Below, piece by piece: positions 8,471 through 17,008 of a DNA stretch of 64,000 nt (position 1 is its first letter; each line of letters starts with the position of its first letter). The notes below the pieces were generated by a model that worked only from the letters and a program-made list of their open reading frames with translations, was not told the origin of the DNA and searched no databases. Both the position numbers and the translations under genes were made by a program. Source of the DNA: Fulvivirga sediminis (GTDB taxonomy: Bacteria; Bacteroidota; Bacteroidia; Cytophagales; Cyclobacteriaceae). The stretch spans positions 1 to 64,000 of the forward strand of contig NZ_JAESIY010000012.1 in the NCBI RefSeq assembly GCF_016757215.1. The letters run 5' to 3'.

Positions 8471-9190
8471 ATGCCAACAGCACCAAAATGGGTAAACGAT
8501 GCCTTTGAAACACTGGCTTCTTCTATGATGAGAACGGTAGAAGTAGTAGGCACAACCACTATTACCCCACAACTTAAAAAAATACGTTTTCAGGGAGATT
8601 TTAAAACACTCCGTTTTGAAATCGGATACTCTATTTCATTTCGTATAAATGCAAAAGATACAAGACACTATACGGTTTCTTATGGAAATTGTGAAGAAGG
8701 CATCTTAGAAGTAATAGCTCATATACACGGCAATGCCCCCGGCAGTAATTTTATGAAACAGCTTAAACCTGGAGATGTCGTTAAAATGGCCATTCCGTTC
8801 GGTCCAAAACAATATGATCCTGAAATAAAGAAGCAACTAATTTTTGGGGATGAAACCTCATTAAGCTTAATGTTAGCCTTTTTACCAGTATTACAGCAAA
8901 ACAAACATCAATATCAATTTTACATCGAACTGAACGAAGAAAACATATCTGTTCCGAAGATCCTTGGGCTGGACAATTACACGGTGTTTTCAAAGCATGA
9001 GGTATTCCGAAACAAAGAAAAAATCAGGGAGTTACCCATATTCAAAAATGGTGATTGGAAAAATGCCAATATAGTACTTACAGGAAATATAAACTCCCTA
9101 CAAAACTTCAGAAAAGTATTCAAAGAACATAACCACAAAGGAAAGCCCTTTGTGAAAGGTTTTTGGCTAGAAGGTAAAAAAGGGTTATAA
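8471..9190 (+). CDS. Siderophore-interacting-type FAD-binding flavoprotein
   Basis: A 239-residue protein of the ViuB/YqjH-like siderophore-interacting family: an FAD-binding barrel followed by an NAD(P)H-binding half. The flavin motif RHYTVS is at about residues 64-69, and HGNAPGSNFMKQLKPGD (about 86-102) is the family's second signature. The C-terminal half is divergent (GDETSLSLMLAFLPVL, then FWLEGKKGL at the end). Relatives reduce ferric siderophores in the cytoplasm. Here the gene starts 4 bp after the pump stop codon, so it is likely part of the efflux operon. Its role there could be reductive release or modification of the exported compound, which is inference only. Confidence 0.82.
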   Translation: MPTAPKWVNDAFETLASSMMRTVEVVGTTTITPQLKKIRFQGDFKTLRFEIGYSISFRINAKDTRHYTVSYGNCEEGILEVIAHIHGNAPGSNFMKQLKPGDVVKMAIPFGPKQYDPEIKKQLIFGDETSLSLMLAFLPVLQQNKHQYQFYIELNEENISVPKILGLDNYTVFSKHEVFRNKEKIRELPIFKNGDWKNANIVLTGNINSLQNFRKVFKEHNHKGKPFVKGFWLEGKKGL

Positions 9191-9191
9191 A

Positions 9192-9764
9192 ATGGAAAAG
9201 ACAGAACAAAAAGGAGTGATTCTAATTCCGGATTTTAGTGGATTTACAGATTTTGTATTGAGTCACAGCTTACATGTAGGAGGTTATATCACCGAGCAAC
9301 TATTAAACACTATTATTGACAACAATATAATGGCATTTGAAATCTCGGAAATAGAGGGAGATGCTGTCTTATTTTATAAGTACGGTAATCCATCAGATAT
9401 CTCGAGCATCATACAACAGGCTATTAAGATGAAAGAGGCGTTTAGTAAATGTCTGGAAGACCTACATCAGCAATTAAAAACGAAGATCGCTCTTTCTTTA
9501 AAATTTATTGTGCACTATGGTACCTTTTCTGAATACGTGATAGGGAAATTTAAAAAACTATATGGAGCTACAGTGGTAGAATCTCATAGATTGTTGAAGT
9601 ACCACTACGTGAAGAATCAATCTTATATACTTTTTTCAAAAGAGTATTTAAGAGCTGTAGAAAATGAAAGTAGCAAGATAATTCGATTCAATAGAAAAAC
9701 AAGAATAGATAGTGGCGATGCTTGTGTTTATAACTCTCCTGTGGGCCTAATAAAATACATTTGA
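9192..9764 (+). CDS. DUF2652 protein with nucleotide-cyclase-like metal site
   Basis: A 190-residue DUF2652 family member, cytoplasmic, with no signal or membrane segment. Although annotated as of unknown function, it resembles the catalytic core of class III nucleotide cyclases. IPDFSGFTDFV (Asp14) corresponds to the DxxGFT metal motif, and EIEGDAVLFY (Asp57) to the second metal Asp, with a spacing of 43 residues (about 44 in adenylate cyclases). LYGATVVESHR (125-133) matches G-x-x-V-N-x-x-x-R, but the catalytic Asn is replaced by Val129 while Arg133 is kept. It starts 1 bp after the flavoprotein gene and ends overlapping the frame of the next gene. Whether it is a cyclase, a nucleotide sensor or a dead enzyme is open. 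Confidence 0.8.
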   Translation: MEKTEQKGVILIPDFSGFTDFVLSHSLHVGGYITEQLLNTIIDNNIMAFEISEIEGDAVLFYKYGNPSDISSIIQQAIKMKEAFSKCLEDLHQQLKTKIALSLKFIVHYGTFSEYVIGKFKKLYGATVVESHRLLKYHYVKNQSYILFSKEYLRAVENESSKIIRFNRKTRIDSGDACVYNSPVGLIKYI

Positions 9765-9766
9765 AT

Positions 9767-10144
9767 ATGAATTGGAAAAATAGTTTAGCAATAGCAAGTG
9801 GATTTTTTACAATTGTTTTCCTTTCCATTGCCTTCGCATTGCTAGAAAGTCAAATATATCCGGAATCCACTGAATTATTTGGCAGAACCGATCTGAACAT
9901 TCACGAGTGGTATTTACTTCTTTTAAAATTAAGTGCTAACCTTTTTAGTTGTTTTTTAGGCGGGTTGGTCATCGCTTTTATAAGTAAGAACATCCAGAAT
10001 ATAATTTGGGGCTGTGCCTTTATCACCCTAATCATTATTTGGCTATGGTATAGTACAAAGAGTCCAACGCTATTTTGGATTCTTTCAATCATTGGAATTT
10101 TTCCCAATATGTATCTGGGGCACCGTTTGGGAGGAAAAAATTGA
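9767..10144 (+). CDS. Small four-helix membrane protein
   Basis: A protein of about 125 residues with four hydrophobic segments: SGFFTIVFLSIAFALL, LSANLFSCFLGGLVIAFI, IIWGCAFITLIIIWLW and PTLFWILSIIGIFPNMYLGH. I chose the ATG at 9767; an in-frame TTG at 9761 would overlap the previous stop codon. No named family recognised. It is the last gene of the efflux operon and is followed by the bidirectional hairpin at 10244-10272. Confidence 0.7.
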   Translation: MNWKNSLAIASGFFTIVFLSIAFALLESQIYPESTELFGRTDLNIHEWYLLLLKLSANLFSCFLGGLVIAFISKNIQNIIWGCAFITLIIIWLWYSTKSPTLFWILSIIGIFPNMYLGHRLGGKN

Positions 10145-10243
10145 GACTCAAAAGTTTTCTAATATGGCTATTGGCATTTAAAACTTATAAATCAATTCTT
10201 CAAAAGTAAAATGTCTATATTCATTAGATAGCAGAATCAAAAA

Positions 10244-10272
10244 AGCCTTCAAAATCAATGACTTTGAAGGCT
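10244..10272 (-). terminator. Terminator of tRNA-Arg, probably bidirectional
   Basis: A perfect 10-bp stem (AGCCTTCAAA paired with TTTGAAGGCT) with a 9-nt loop. On the minus strand it is followed by a run of six T, 12 bases beyond the tRNA 3' end. On the plus strand a shorter T-rich stretch follows, so it may also end the efflux operon. Confidence 0.85.
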
Positions 10273-10283
10273 TTGCTATTTTG

Positions 10284-10357
10284 TGATCCCGCAGGGACTC
10301 GAACCCCGAACCTACTGCTTAGAAGGCAGTTGCTCTATCCAGTTGAGCTACGGAACC
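10284..10357 (-). tRNA. tRNA-Arg (anticodon TCT)
   Basis: Read on the minus strand, a 74-nt cloverleaf: acceptor GGTTCCG pairs with CGGGATC (one G-T and one T-G pair), discriminator A. The D arm contains AGCTCAACTGGATAGAGC, the anticodon arm CTGCCTTCTAAGCAG has anticodon TCT, and the T arm is GGTTCGAGTCC. The terminal CCA is not encoded. It is flanked by its own promoter and terminator. tRNA 3' ends are frequent integration sites; no att duplication was seen here. Confidence 0.96.
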
Positions 10358-10435
10358 ATTATCTTAAAAAGGGCGTTTTTAAAGCATCTAGGCTACTTTT
10401 AACCTTTTTGCCTGCCCCTATTGTTTAAGGTGGTG

Positions 10436-10466
10436 CAAATATAAAACTCAGAATTAAAAACACAAA
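10436..10466 (-). promoter_or_regulatory. Promoter of tRNA-Arg
   Basis: On the minus strand TTTG (10466-10463), a 19-nt spacer and TATATTTG (10443-10436) match the Bacteroidota -33 / -7 consensus TTTG / TAnnTTTG exactly. Transcription should start near 10430, giving a leader of about 70 nt before the tRNA. The rest of 10358-10504 holds no gene. Confidence 0.75.
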
Positions 10467-10504
10467 CTATCTCTCAATAATTTTTAATTTTATTTAACAT
10501 TTTC

Positions 10505-11077
10505 TTATTTGATGATCCTAACAGTGATATCATGAGGGGCCGTCTCATCACCTCCAAAATATGGAAAAAGAAGATAATTAGACGATTCAGTGCAGTTTCC
10601 TCCCCTTTCCATTTCCACTTCATGTTTTCCATTTACAGTGAAAAAATATTTATCATTAGCAGCGGTGATTTTGTATTCATTCGTTTCATTCAATTCCACC
10701 GAGGTAATAAACTCATAGCTTCTCACACCACCCGCATAACAGTAAGCAAAAACTTGCAGTTCATCATCAAACCATCGCCACCCAAACCTGGCACTATTCT
10801 CATGATGGTGAGCTCCACAATCAGAGAATCCCATCAACTTATTGATATCTGCCTGATTGGCTTCGTCTACACTACTATATACTGCAGAACTGTCAAAGAG
10901 AGCAGTAAAACTCAATTCATTATCTTCAAATTTTTCAGGAATAGGGTTTGAACTATGGCTTCCTTCTTTTATCGTATGATATTCTCCTGAAACAATCTCT
11001 AAAGGGTTGTCAATCTGCACTTCGCAAGCCGTAAAAAAACACAGGCACAATACTCCACATAAAGCTATTTTCATCAT
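10505..11077 (-). CDS. Predicted lipoprotein of unknown function
   Basis: A 190-residue exported lipoprotein. The signal peptide KIALCGVLCLCFFTAC ends in a lipobox-type Cys at residue 18. The mature part is beta-rich and contains several cysteines (SDCGAHHHE, FAYCYAGGV, GGNCTESSN), which may form disulfides or bind metal through the HHH stretch. I recognise no family. It starts 2 bp after the outer-membrane protein gene at 11080, so the two form an operon and the proteins may act together at the outer membrane. Confidence 0.75.
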   Translation of the reverse strand: MMKIALCGVLCLCFFTACEVQIDNPLEIVSGEYHTIKEGSHSSNPIPEKFEDNELSFTALFDSSAVYSSVDEANQADINKLMGFSDCGAHHHENSARFGWRWFDDELQVFAYCYAGGVRSYEFITSVELNETNEYKITAANDKYFFTVNGKHEVEMERGGNCTESSNYLLFPYFGGDETAPHDITVRIIK

Positions 11078-11079
11078 TT

Positions 11080-11814
11080 CTATCTTAGGTATCTAAAATT
11101 TGTTTTTTTCAATCCAAAGCGTACTCCCAGATTAAAGGAATAAAGGTGGCCTGTTTTAGTTCCGATAAATGCTTTACCATCTACCGATGACATAAAACTC
11201 AAATCACCCGCTGCCTCGGCAAAAAAATGTATGAACTCCAGCTCTGATTGCAGCTGATATTCTACACCAAGGCCAAGAGATAAGCTCGTGCTCTGCATGC
11301 CCCCCAAGTAAGACTCAGGGCCTCTTTGTTGCCCTTTATCTCCCCTATCATCTTCATCAACATATGCACCATAAAATTTGTATCTCTGCCTTCTCACACC
11401 AGAGATTACATATGGAGCAATGCCTTGCGGCTTTATCCCAAACGCTCTTAAAAAATAAAGGTGATTTGTAATTCCAAATTCAAATAAGTCTATAGTTTTT
11501 TGACTAGAAGAATAATACCAGCCGGCCACGTTAAAACTTATTTGATCAAAATCATTACCAATAACCAATGAGCCCTTTCCACCTTCCTGCATGGTCTGGT
11601 AACTATGCAACTGGTCGATTTTACTATCAAAAGTGATACTTTTAACACCAAACGAAACTCCTATTCCACGGTATTTTAAAAATGACCTATCAGCAGGATT
11701 GAATTTCTTCTCCCAATAGATATCCTGCTGACCATAACCCTGAGAGCAACACAATAGGTTGAGCCCCATGAAAAAAATGATGCATAGAATAGGAAATCGA
11801 GTGTTTTTAGCCAT
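11080..11814 (-). CDS. Outer-membrane beta-barrel protein
   Basis: A 244-residue protein with a signal peptide (FPILCIIFFMGLNLLCCSQGYGQ, cleaved after residue about 29). The mature part shows alternating hydrophobic/polar strands and ends with strands such as LYSFNLGVRFGLKK, typical of small outer-membrane barrels (porin / OmpW-like size). A Gly/Arg/Asp-rich loop (DEDDRGDKGQQRGPES) is probably extracellular. Function unknown. It is first gene of the two-gene operon with the lipoprotein at 10505. Confidence 0.72.
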   Translation of the reverse strand: MAKNTRFPILCIIFFMGLNLLCCSQGYGQQDIYWEKKFNPADRSFLKYRGIGVSFGVKSITFDSKIDQLHSYQTMQEGGKGSLVIGNDFDQISFNVAGWYYSSSQKTIDLFEFGITNHLYFLRAFGIKPQGIAPYVISGVRRQRYKFYGAYVDEDDRGDKGQQRGPESYLGGMQSTSLSLGLGVEYQLQSELEFIHFFAEAAGDLSFMSSVDGKAFIGTKTGHLYSFNLGVRFGLKKTNFRYLR

Positions 11815-12046
11815 AATTAGTAATAATATCTAGTACAAAGATGATCATCTGAGTGCCGCTTTCTTTAAGGGTTTGCCCTGATAAATGAAAATCAGAAATT
11901 CAACCAGAAGAACGACTAATTAAAGCCAATAGAGAGTATTTAGATGATAGAACGACAAGAATTTGAAATTCGTTTGGTAAGGTACTCTAATCTCCCTACC
12001 TCTTAGGGGAAAATATTTATAGTACAGTCACTTAGTACTAAAAAAA

Positions 12047-12072
12047 AGCTCTAAGTGTTGACACTTAGAGCT
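12047..12072 (-). terminator. Terminator of the permease cluster
   Basis: A perfect 11-bp stem (AGCTCTAAGTG / CACTTAGAGCT) with a TTGA loop, followed on the minus strand by seven T. It lies 28 bp after the stop codon of the permease at 12100 and ends the three-permease transcript. The rest of the 285-bp gap 11815-12099 shows no gene. Confidence 0.88.
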
Positions 12073-12099
12073 TTTGAATATTATTGATTTTAGATCAAT

Positions 12100-14493
12100 C
12101 TATTCATCTTTAAGACTATTAACAGGATTAACCACTGCCGCTTTAAATGATTTATAACCTACAGTAATTACCGCAATAAAAAGGGTCACTAAAAAAGCAC
12201 CAATAAAAAATAATGGACCTATTTCCACTCTGTAATTAAAATTTTCCAGCCAGGAATCCATCACATACCAAGCTACAGGAGCCGAGAGCAAAAAAGATAT
12301 AGCTATCAGTTTGAAAAATGACCAGGAAAAGATACCCACAATATTAGCCACTGAAGCACCTAATACTTTACGAACACCAATCTCTTTGACCTTTTGGTTA
12401 ATCATAAAAGAAGCTAAAGCAAACAGCCCTAAGCAACCTATAAATATGGCTACCCCTGAGAAGAAACTAAAGATCTTAGCCATTTTCTGCTCCTCTTCGT
12501 AGAAGCCTGCAATGTAATCATCAACAAATTTATAATTATAATCAAACTCAGGATATAGCTTTTGCCATATGGCTTTTACCTGCTCATTGGTGCTACTAAA
12601 ACTAGAAAGGTTCACCTTAACCGTAAGCTGCCTGTAACTATTAATTGAACTCATAAATATGACGGGAGTAACTTTATCATGTAGGGACTGAGAATTAAAA
12701 TCATCAATCACCCCCACAATAGGCACGTGTATACCATGCACTTTAATCATAGTTCCTAAAACCTCCTCCTCTTTACCTTTGTAACCTATATATTCGAGCA
12801 GATTTTTAGTGATTAACACTTCATTTAAGGTATCAGATGGGTGCACATTTCTACCCGATAAGAGATTGATTTTGTAAATATCAAGATAATCATCATCTCC
12901 ATATTTAATAGATGAATAATAATCCTCGGCATTATCAGCTATATGAAAGTCACTTACTGACACTGAAGAAGAACTTGGATTAGTATAGACCAAGCTCGCT
13001 TGCTCTATGTTGGCTAATCTCTCCAACTCAGCCTTCAATACTTTTTTCTTATCAGGGTCTCTTTCAGGTATTCTGATATTTACCAGAGCTTCTGTAGTAA
13101 AGCCAAGATCCACGCTATTGAGCAAGTTCATTTGGCTAATGATGACTATGGTACCCACTATAAATACCTGAGAGATAAAAAACTGAAAAACTACCAGTCC
13201 TTGCCTTAAAGAAAAGGCTCCACTGTGTTTGGTGGTAATCAGATTTTTCAGCGCTAAAGCAGGCTTAAAATTAGAAAGTACCAAAGCAGGGTAAAAACCT
13301 GCCAACAAGGTGATAAGCAGCGAACCTGCCAGCACCTGAACTATAAACAAAGGCTCTCCCCATGGAATATCTAACGCTACCTGCATGAATGGATTTACGT
13401 ACAATATCATAAGCTCAGAGAGACCAAGCCCTATCATCACCGCCATTAACACTACGGCCAGTGATTCGGCTAAAAACTGAAGTACCAATTGCATTCTGGT
13501 ACCTCCCAGCACCTTTCTCACCCCTACTTCGCGCGACCTGCGAACGGCCACTGCTGTAGATAGGTTAACAAAATTAATACAAGCAGTTAGCAGTAGAAAT
13601 ATAGCAATAAAGACCATGACCAGTATCTCATTTTTATTGGTAGTAGAATATATATAGTTGCTATAATTATCATTAAAATGAAGGTCAGACATGGGCTGAA
13701 GGTCATAACGCTCGTCACCATTATCTTCACCGAAATTTTTGATGACAAACTCATCCAAGCGAGCACGATACCTATCCGGATTATCATTTTCAGCCAGTAA
13801 AATGTAGCACTGATCATCACTATCTACGCTACCCCATCCTCTCTCCAATACCTGTTTCTCAATAGTAGCATAAGATATAAAAATCTCAAAAGGCATATCA
13901 CTATGAGGCGATGGATCAGCTATTATGCCAGTAATTTTTAACTGTGAATTCTTGTTATAAATAATGGTTTCACCCAAGGCATCTCCATCAGGAAAAAACT
14001 TTTTGGCTACCGCTTCTGAAAGGACGATTCTATTAGGTCCTTCTAGTGCAGATGCTATATCTCCCTGCTTCCAATCTACCGTAAATACATCCAAATAGCC
14101 CTGTTGCGTAAAAGCCAAACGCTCATCCCTCAGTTCAAAATAATTAGGCTTATCAGAATCAGGATTTATAGTAAACAGCTTAGTGCCGTATACATTTCTC
14201 ACAAAAACCACTTTCTCAAATTCTGAGAAATCTTCTTTAATAGCATCGGGCAATGGCCCTGGTACTCCCGGAGTATAGTCCCGTTCTCCTCCTGCTCCAT
14301 CAGAAGAGTTGACTAATCGGTAAATTCTATCTTTGTTAACCTGAAAATCATCAAACGTATTAGAATACTGAGCTAACATTAAGAGCACTACACTACAGGC
14401 AATACCCAGCGACAGCCCCAGCACATTCACCACAGTGTACAGCTTATTTCGCGAGAGATTGCGAAATGCGGTTTTAATATAATTTTTGATCAT
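12100..14493 (-). CDS. MacB/FtsX-type ABC transporter permease 1
   Basis: A 797-residue double-length permease: TM1 (about 21-41), periplasmic MacB_PCD domain (45-285), three helices forming the first FtsX domain, TM5 (about 427-452), a second periplasmic domain (455-665) and the second FtsX domain (TM6-8, 672-782). The cytoplasmic FtsX signature appears twice, RSREVGVRKVLGGT and KEIGVRKVLGAS, and the protein ends in NPVNSLKDE. Such permeases pair with a MacB/LolD-type ATPase in mechanotransmission or lipoprotein/peptide export; no ATPase gene is in this window. It is the last of three co-directional permease genes, 31 bp after the previous one. Confidence 0.93.
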   Translation of the reverse strand: MIKNYIKTAFRNLSRNKLYTVVNVLGLSLGIACSVVLLMLAQYSNTFDDFQVNKDRIYRLVNSSDGAGGERDYTPGVPGPLPDAIKEDFSEFEKVVFVRNVYGTKLFTINPDSDKPNYFELRDERLAFTQQGYLDVFTVDWKQGDIASALEGPNRIVLSEAVAKKFFPDGDALGETIIYNKNSQLKITGIIADPSPHSDMPFEIFISYATIEKQVLERGWGSVDSDDQCYILLAENDNPDRYRARLDEFVIKNFGEDNGDERYDLQPMSDLHFNDNYSNYIYSTTNKNEILVMVFIAIFLLLTACINFVNLSTAVAVRRSREVGVRKVLGGTRMQLVLQFLAESLAVVLMAVMIGLGLSELMILYVNPFMQVALDIPWGEPLFIVQVLAGSLLITLLAGFYPALVLSNFKPALALKNLITTKHSGAFSLRQGLVVFQFFISQVFIVGTIVIISQMNLLNSVDLGFTTEALVNIRIPERDPDKKKVLKAELERLANIEQASLVYTNPSSSSVSVSDFHIADNAEDYYSSIKYGDDDYLDIYKINLLSGRNVHPSDTLNEVLITKNLLEYIGYKGKEEEVLGTMIKVHGIHVPIVGVIDDFNSQSLHDKVTPVIFMSSINSYRQLTVKVNLSSFSSTNEQVKAIWQKLYPEFDYNYKFVDDYIAGFYEEEQKMAKIFSFFSGVAIFIGCLGLFALASFMINQKVKEIGVRKVLGASVANIVGIFSWSFFKLIAISFLLSAPVAWYVMDSWLENFNYRVEIGPLFFIGAFLVTLFIAVITVGYKSFKAAVVNPVNSLKDE

Positions 14494-14524
14494 TGAAGTT
14501 GTTATTTGAGTTTTACGATTGTTG

Positions 14525-16906
14525 TTATTCGTTTTTCAAAATATCTATAGGGTTGTAAAAGGCCGCCTTTAGCGCATGAACTAAAATGGTAAGCTGAGTA
14601 ATAATAAGACATACTGCCAGCGTTAGCACAAAATACCCCATACCCAGAGTAATTCTGCTTGTAAAATCACTTAACCAATTATTCAAAAAGTAGTACGATA
14701 CTGGGGCTGCAAGAACAAATGCAAGCAACACCAGTAATATGAAATTTCCTGACAGTAAAAAGACTATCTGCTTTACCCCGGCTCCCAGCACTTTACGAAT
14801 CCCTATTTCTTTCATCCTTGTGTTCACCATATAAGACATCATACCTAATAAGCCTATACTGCCTATGAATAAGGCCACCACTGCAAAGGCCGTAAAAGTG
14901 CTAGCCAATTGCTTTTCGCTTTTGTAAAAACTTTCGATTTTATTATCCAGAAATTGGTATGAGTAGACATAATCAGGAAACTGCTCTTGCCACAGTTCTT
15001 TTACTCCCGCCAAGGCGGCCTCCAGATTAGAATAATTCACCTTAACACTACCCTGATTAAATGACACCTTTTGCCTCCACATAGCCAATGGCTGCTGCTC
15101 ATACTGCAACGGCATAGCACTAAAATCTTCCACCACTCCAATCACTGGACCTAGCGTGCCCCACACGCTCAATTCTCTACCCAAAATATCCCTTGGATCT
15201 TGAAAGCCTAGCTGTTCTGCCGTAAGGCGTGACACTATATAATTCCTTACTGAATCTGTCATATTGATATTTCTACCTGCTAAAAGCGTTATATCATAAA
15301 TATCAAGATAGCTGTCATCTATAATTTTAACCTGCACCGCTAAATTCTCATCATTAAGATTAGCTACTCCTCCCCAGGTATTTTCTGAAGCTGCGCCCGT
15401 ATTAGAGAAGGCCACCTGCTCAACTCCTGGTACCTCAGAAAGAGAAGCCTTAAAGCTTTCATATTTCATTTGCTCAGCATCTGGAATACTAAACTCTAGT
15501 ATTGCTTCTGTATTAATGCCCATTGGAGTGTTTAAAAAATGATCTACCTGCCCAGATATTACTATGACTGCCATAATTAAAGCCTGAGAAATAAATAATT
15601 GTACTACAATTAATACCTTTCTAAAAGACAAACTGCCCGCCTTACTACTGAGGTTAGGTTTAAGTGCTAATACAGGGGAGTAACCTGATAGCACCATAGC
15701 AGGATAAGTGCCAGCTAAAAGTGTTACCAAAATCAGAAATAGCAACAGCACTGTAAAAACAGAGGGCGTATATACCAAAGAAGGAACTTCATAACCAATT
15801 AAAGCAGAAATATTAAAAAACAATAGCTCTACTACACCCAAAGAAATTAGCAAGGCCAAGCCAGTGATAGCCATGGTTTCAAATAGAAATTGAAAGAACA
15901 AAGCGCCGCGACTGCTGCCTAATACCTTACGAACACCCACCTCTCTCAACCTCTTAATAGCCATGGCGGTGTTTAAATTCACGAAATTAATACATGAAGC
16001 CAATAGTAACATGGCACCAATAATACTCAGCGTGTATATACTCTTATAAGTAATGGTTCTCCCAATAAAATTAAAATAGCTTTTATTAAAGTGAACATCG
16101 GCCAATGGCTGCAAGCCTAACTGGCTTTTCTTCGGATTGTCTTTATCATGATTGGAAATATAATCAGCAATTTTATCAGAAAATGCTGAGGCATCGACTC
16201 CTGGTTTCAGTTTGACATAAGCTTGCGTAGAACTGGAGGTACCGCCCCAATTGTCATCCCAAATCCTTATTTCTTTGCCGATCTCAAAAGACATGAGCAT
16301 TTCAAAAGGTAAATCCGTATTTATCGGTGGGTTTTCAATAATCCCAGTGACTTTAAGATCAAAGTAGTTTTCTATGTTAACTACATTACCAATAGCCTCG
16401 GTATAACTTCCAAAATACTTATCTGCCAAATTACGAGACAGCACCACACAGTAATTGTCCTTTAAAGCGGTTTCCGGATCACCCAAAAGAAACTGATAAT
16501 TGAAAATTTTAAAATAATCATTATTAACAAACGCCTGCTTGCTAGCTTCCTCCTTATACTTTACCTGCTGTCCGCCCTGCATAACGTTTATCACACCAGA
16601 AACCTGATTATTATCTACCATAGTAAACTCTTCCACCTCAGGAAAATCCTCTTCAAAAGTCAGCCTCAATGGAAAGGGAATACCAACTTCTTTACTTACC
16701 TCATCTCCCACTTTTTCTTCAGTAACTAACCGATAAATGCTATCCTTGTCAGCATGGTGGTTATCAAAGCTTAGGTTAAAATGCACAATCAGAAAAATAA
16801 CTAATGAAGCACTAATACCTACAGCTAAGCCTAACACATTGATAATGCTATGGCTTTTATTCCGAAGCAAGCTTCTGATGGCAATGCGTATAATATTTTT
16901 AAACAT
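14525..16906 (-). CDS. MacB/FtsX-type ABC transporter permease 2
   Basis: A 793-residue paralogue of the neighbouring permease with the same eight-helix layout. Its first FtsX signature is RLREVGVRKVLGSS and its second KEIGIRKVLGAG. The periplasmic domains are clearly diverged from the paralogue (VINVMQGGQQVKYKEE, GRELSVWGTLGPVIGVVED), which suggests different clients or partners rather than a recent duplication. It ends in NPIDILKNE. It lies 102 bp downstream of permease 3 and 31 bp upstream of permease 1, so the three probably share one transcript. Confidence 0.93.
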   Translation of the reverse strand: MFKNIIRIAIRSLLRNKSHSIINVLGLAVGISASLVIFLIVHFNLSFDNHHADKDSIYRLVTEEKVGDEVSKEVGIPFPLRLTFEEDFPEVEEFTMVDNNQVSGVINVMQGGQQVKYKEEASKQAFVNNDYFKIFNYQFLLGDPETALKDNYCVVLSRNLADKYFGSYTEAIGNVVNIENYFDLKVTGIIENPPINTDLPFEMLMSFEIGKEIRIWDDNWGGTSSSTQAYVKLKPGVDASAFSDKIADYISNHDKDNPKKSQLGLQPLADVHFNKSYFNFIGRTITYKSIYTLSIIGAMLLLASCINFVNLNTAMAIKRLREVGVRKVLGSSRGALFFQFLFETMAITGLALLISLGVVELLFFNISALIGYEVPSLVYTPSVFTVLLLFLILVTLLAGTYPAMVLSGYSPVLALKPNLSSKAGSLSFRKVLIVVQLFISQALIMAVIVISGQVDHFLNTPMGINTEAILEFSIPDAEQMKYESFKASLSEVPGVEQVAFSNTGAASENTWGGVANLNDENLAVQVKIIDDSYLDIYDITLLAGRNINMTDSVRNYIVSRLTAEQLGFQDPRDILGRELSVWGTLGPVIGVVEDFSAMPLQYEQQPLAMWRQKVSFNQGSVKVNYSNLEAALAGVKELWQEQFPDYVYSYQFLDNKIESFYKSEKQLASTFTAFAVVALFIGSIGLLGMMSYMVNTRMKEIGIRKVLGAGVKQIVFLLSGNFILLVLLAFVLAAPVSYYFLNNWLSDFTSRITLGMGYFVLTLAVCLIITQLTILVHALKAAFYNPIDILKNE

Positions 16907-17008
16907 GATTAGGTGGTTAATTAGGTGAAATGGTCTAGAATATTGATAAAAGTGTAAGCGCTAGATTTAATGAATTTTTCATTTAACAGGTATAATTAGA
17001 ATGATAAA

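Noticed and set aside
10284-10357. Integration site of a genomic island at tRNA-Arg
   Set aside because: No duplicated tRNA 3' end and no integrase gene were found on either side, so the neighbouring efflux operon cannot be called an island on this basis.
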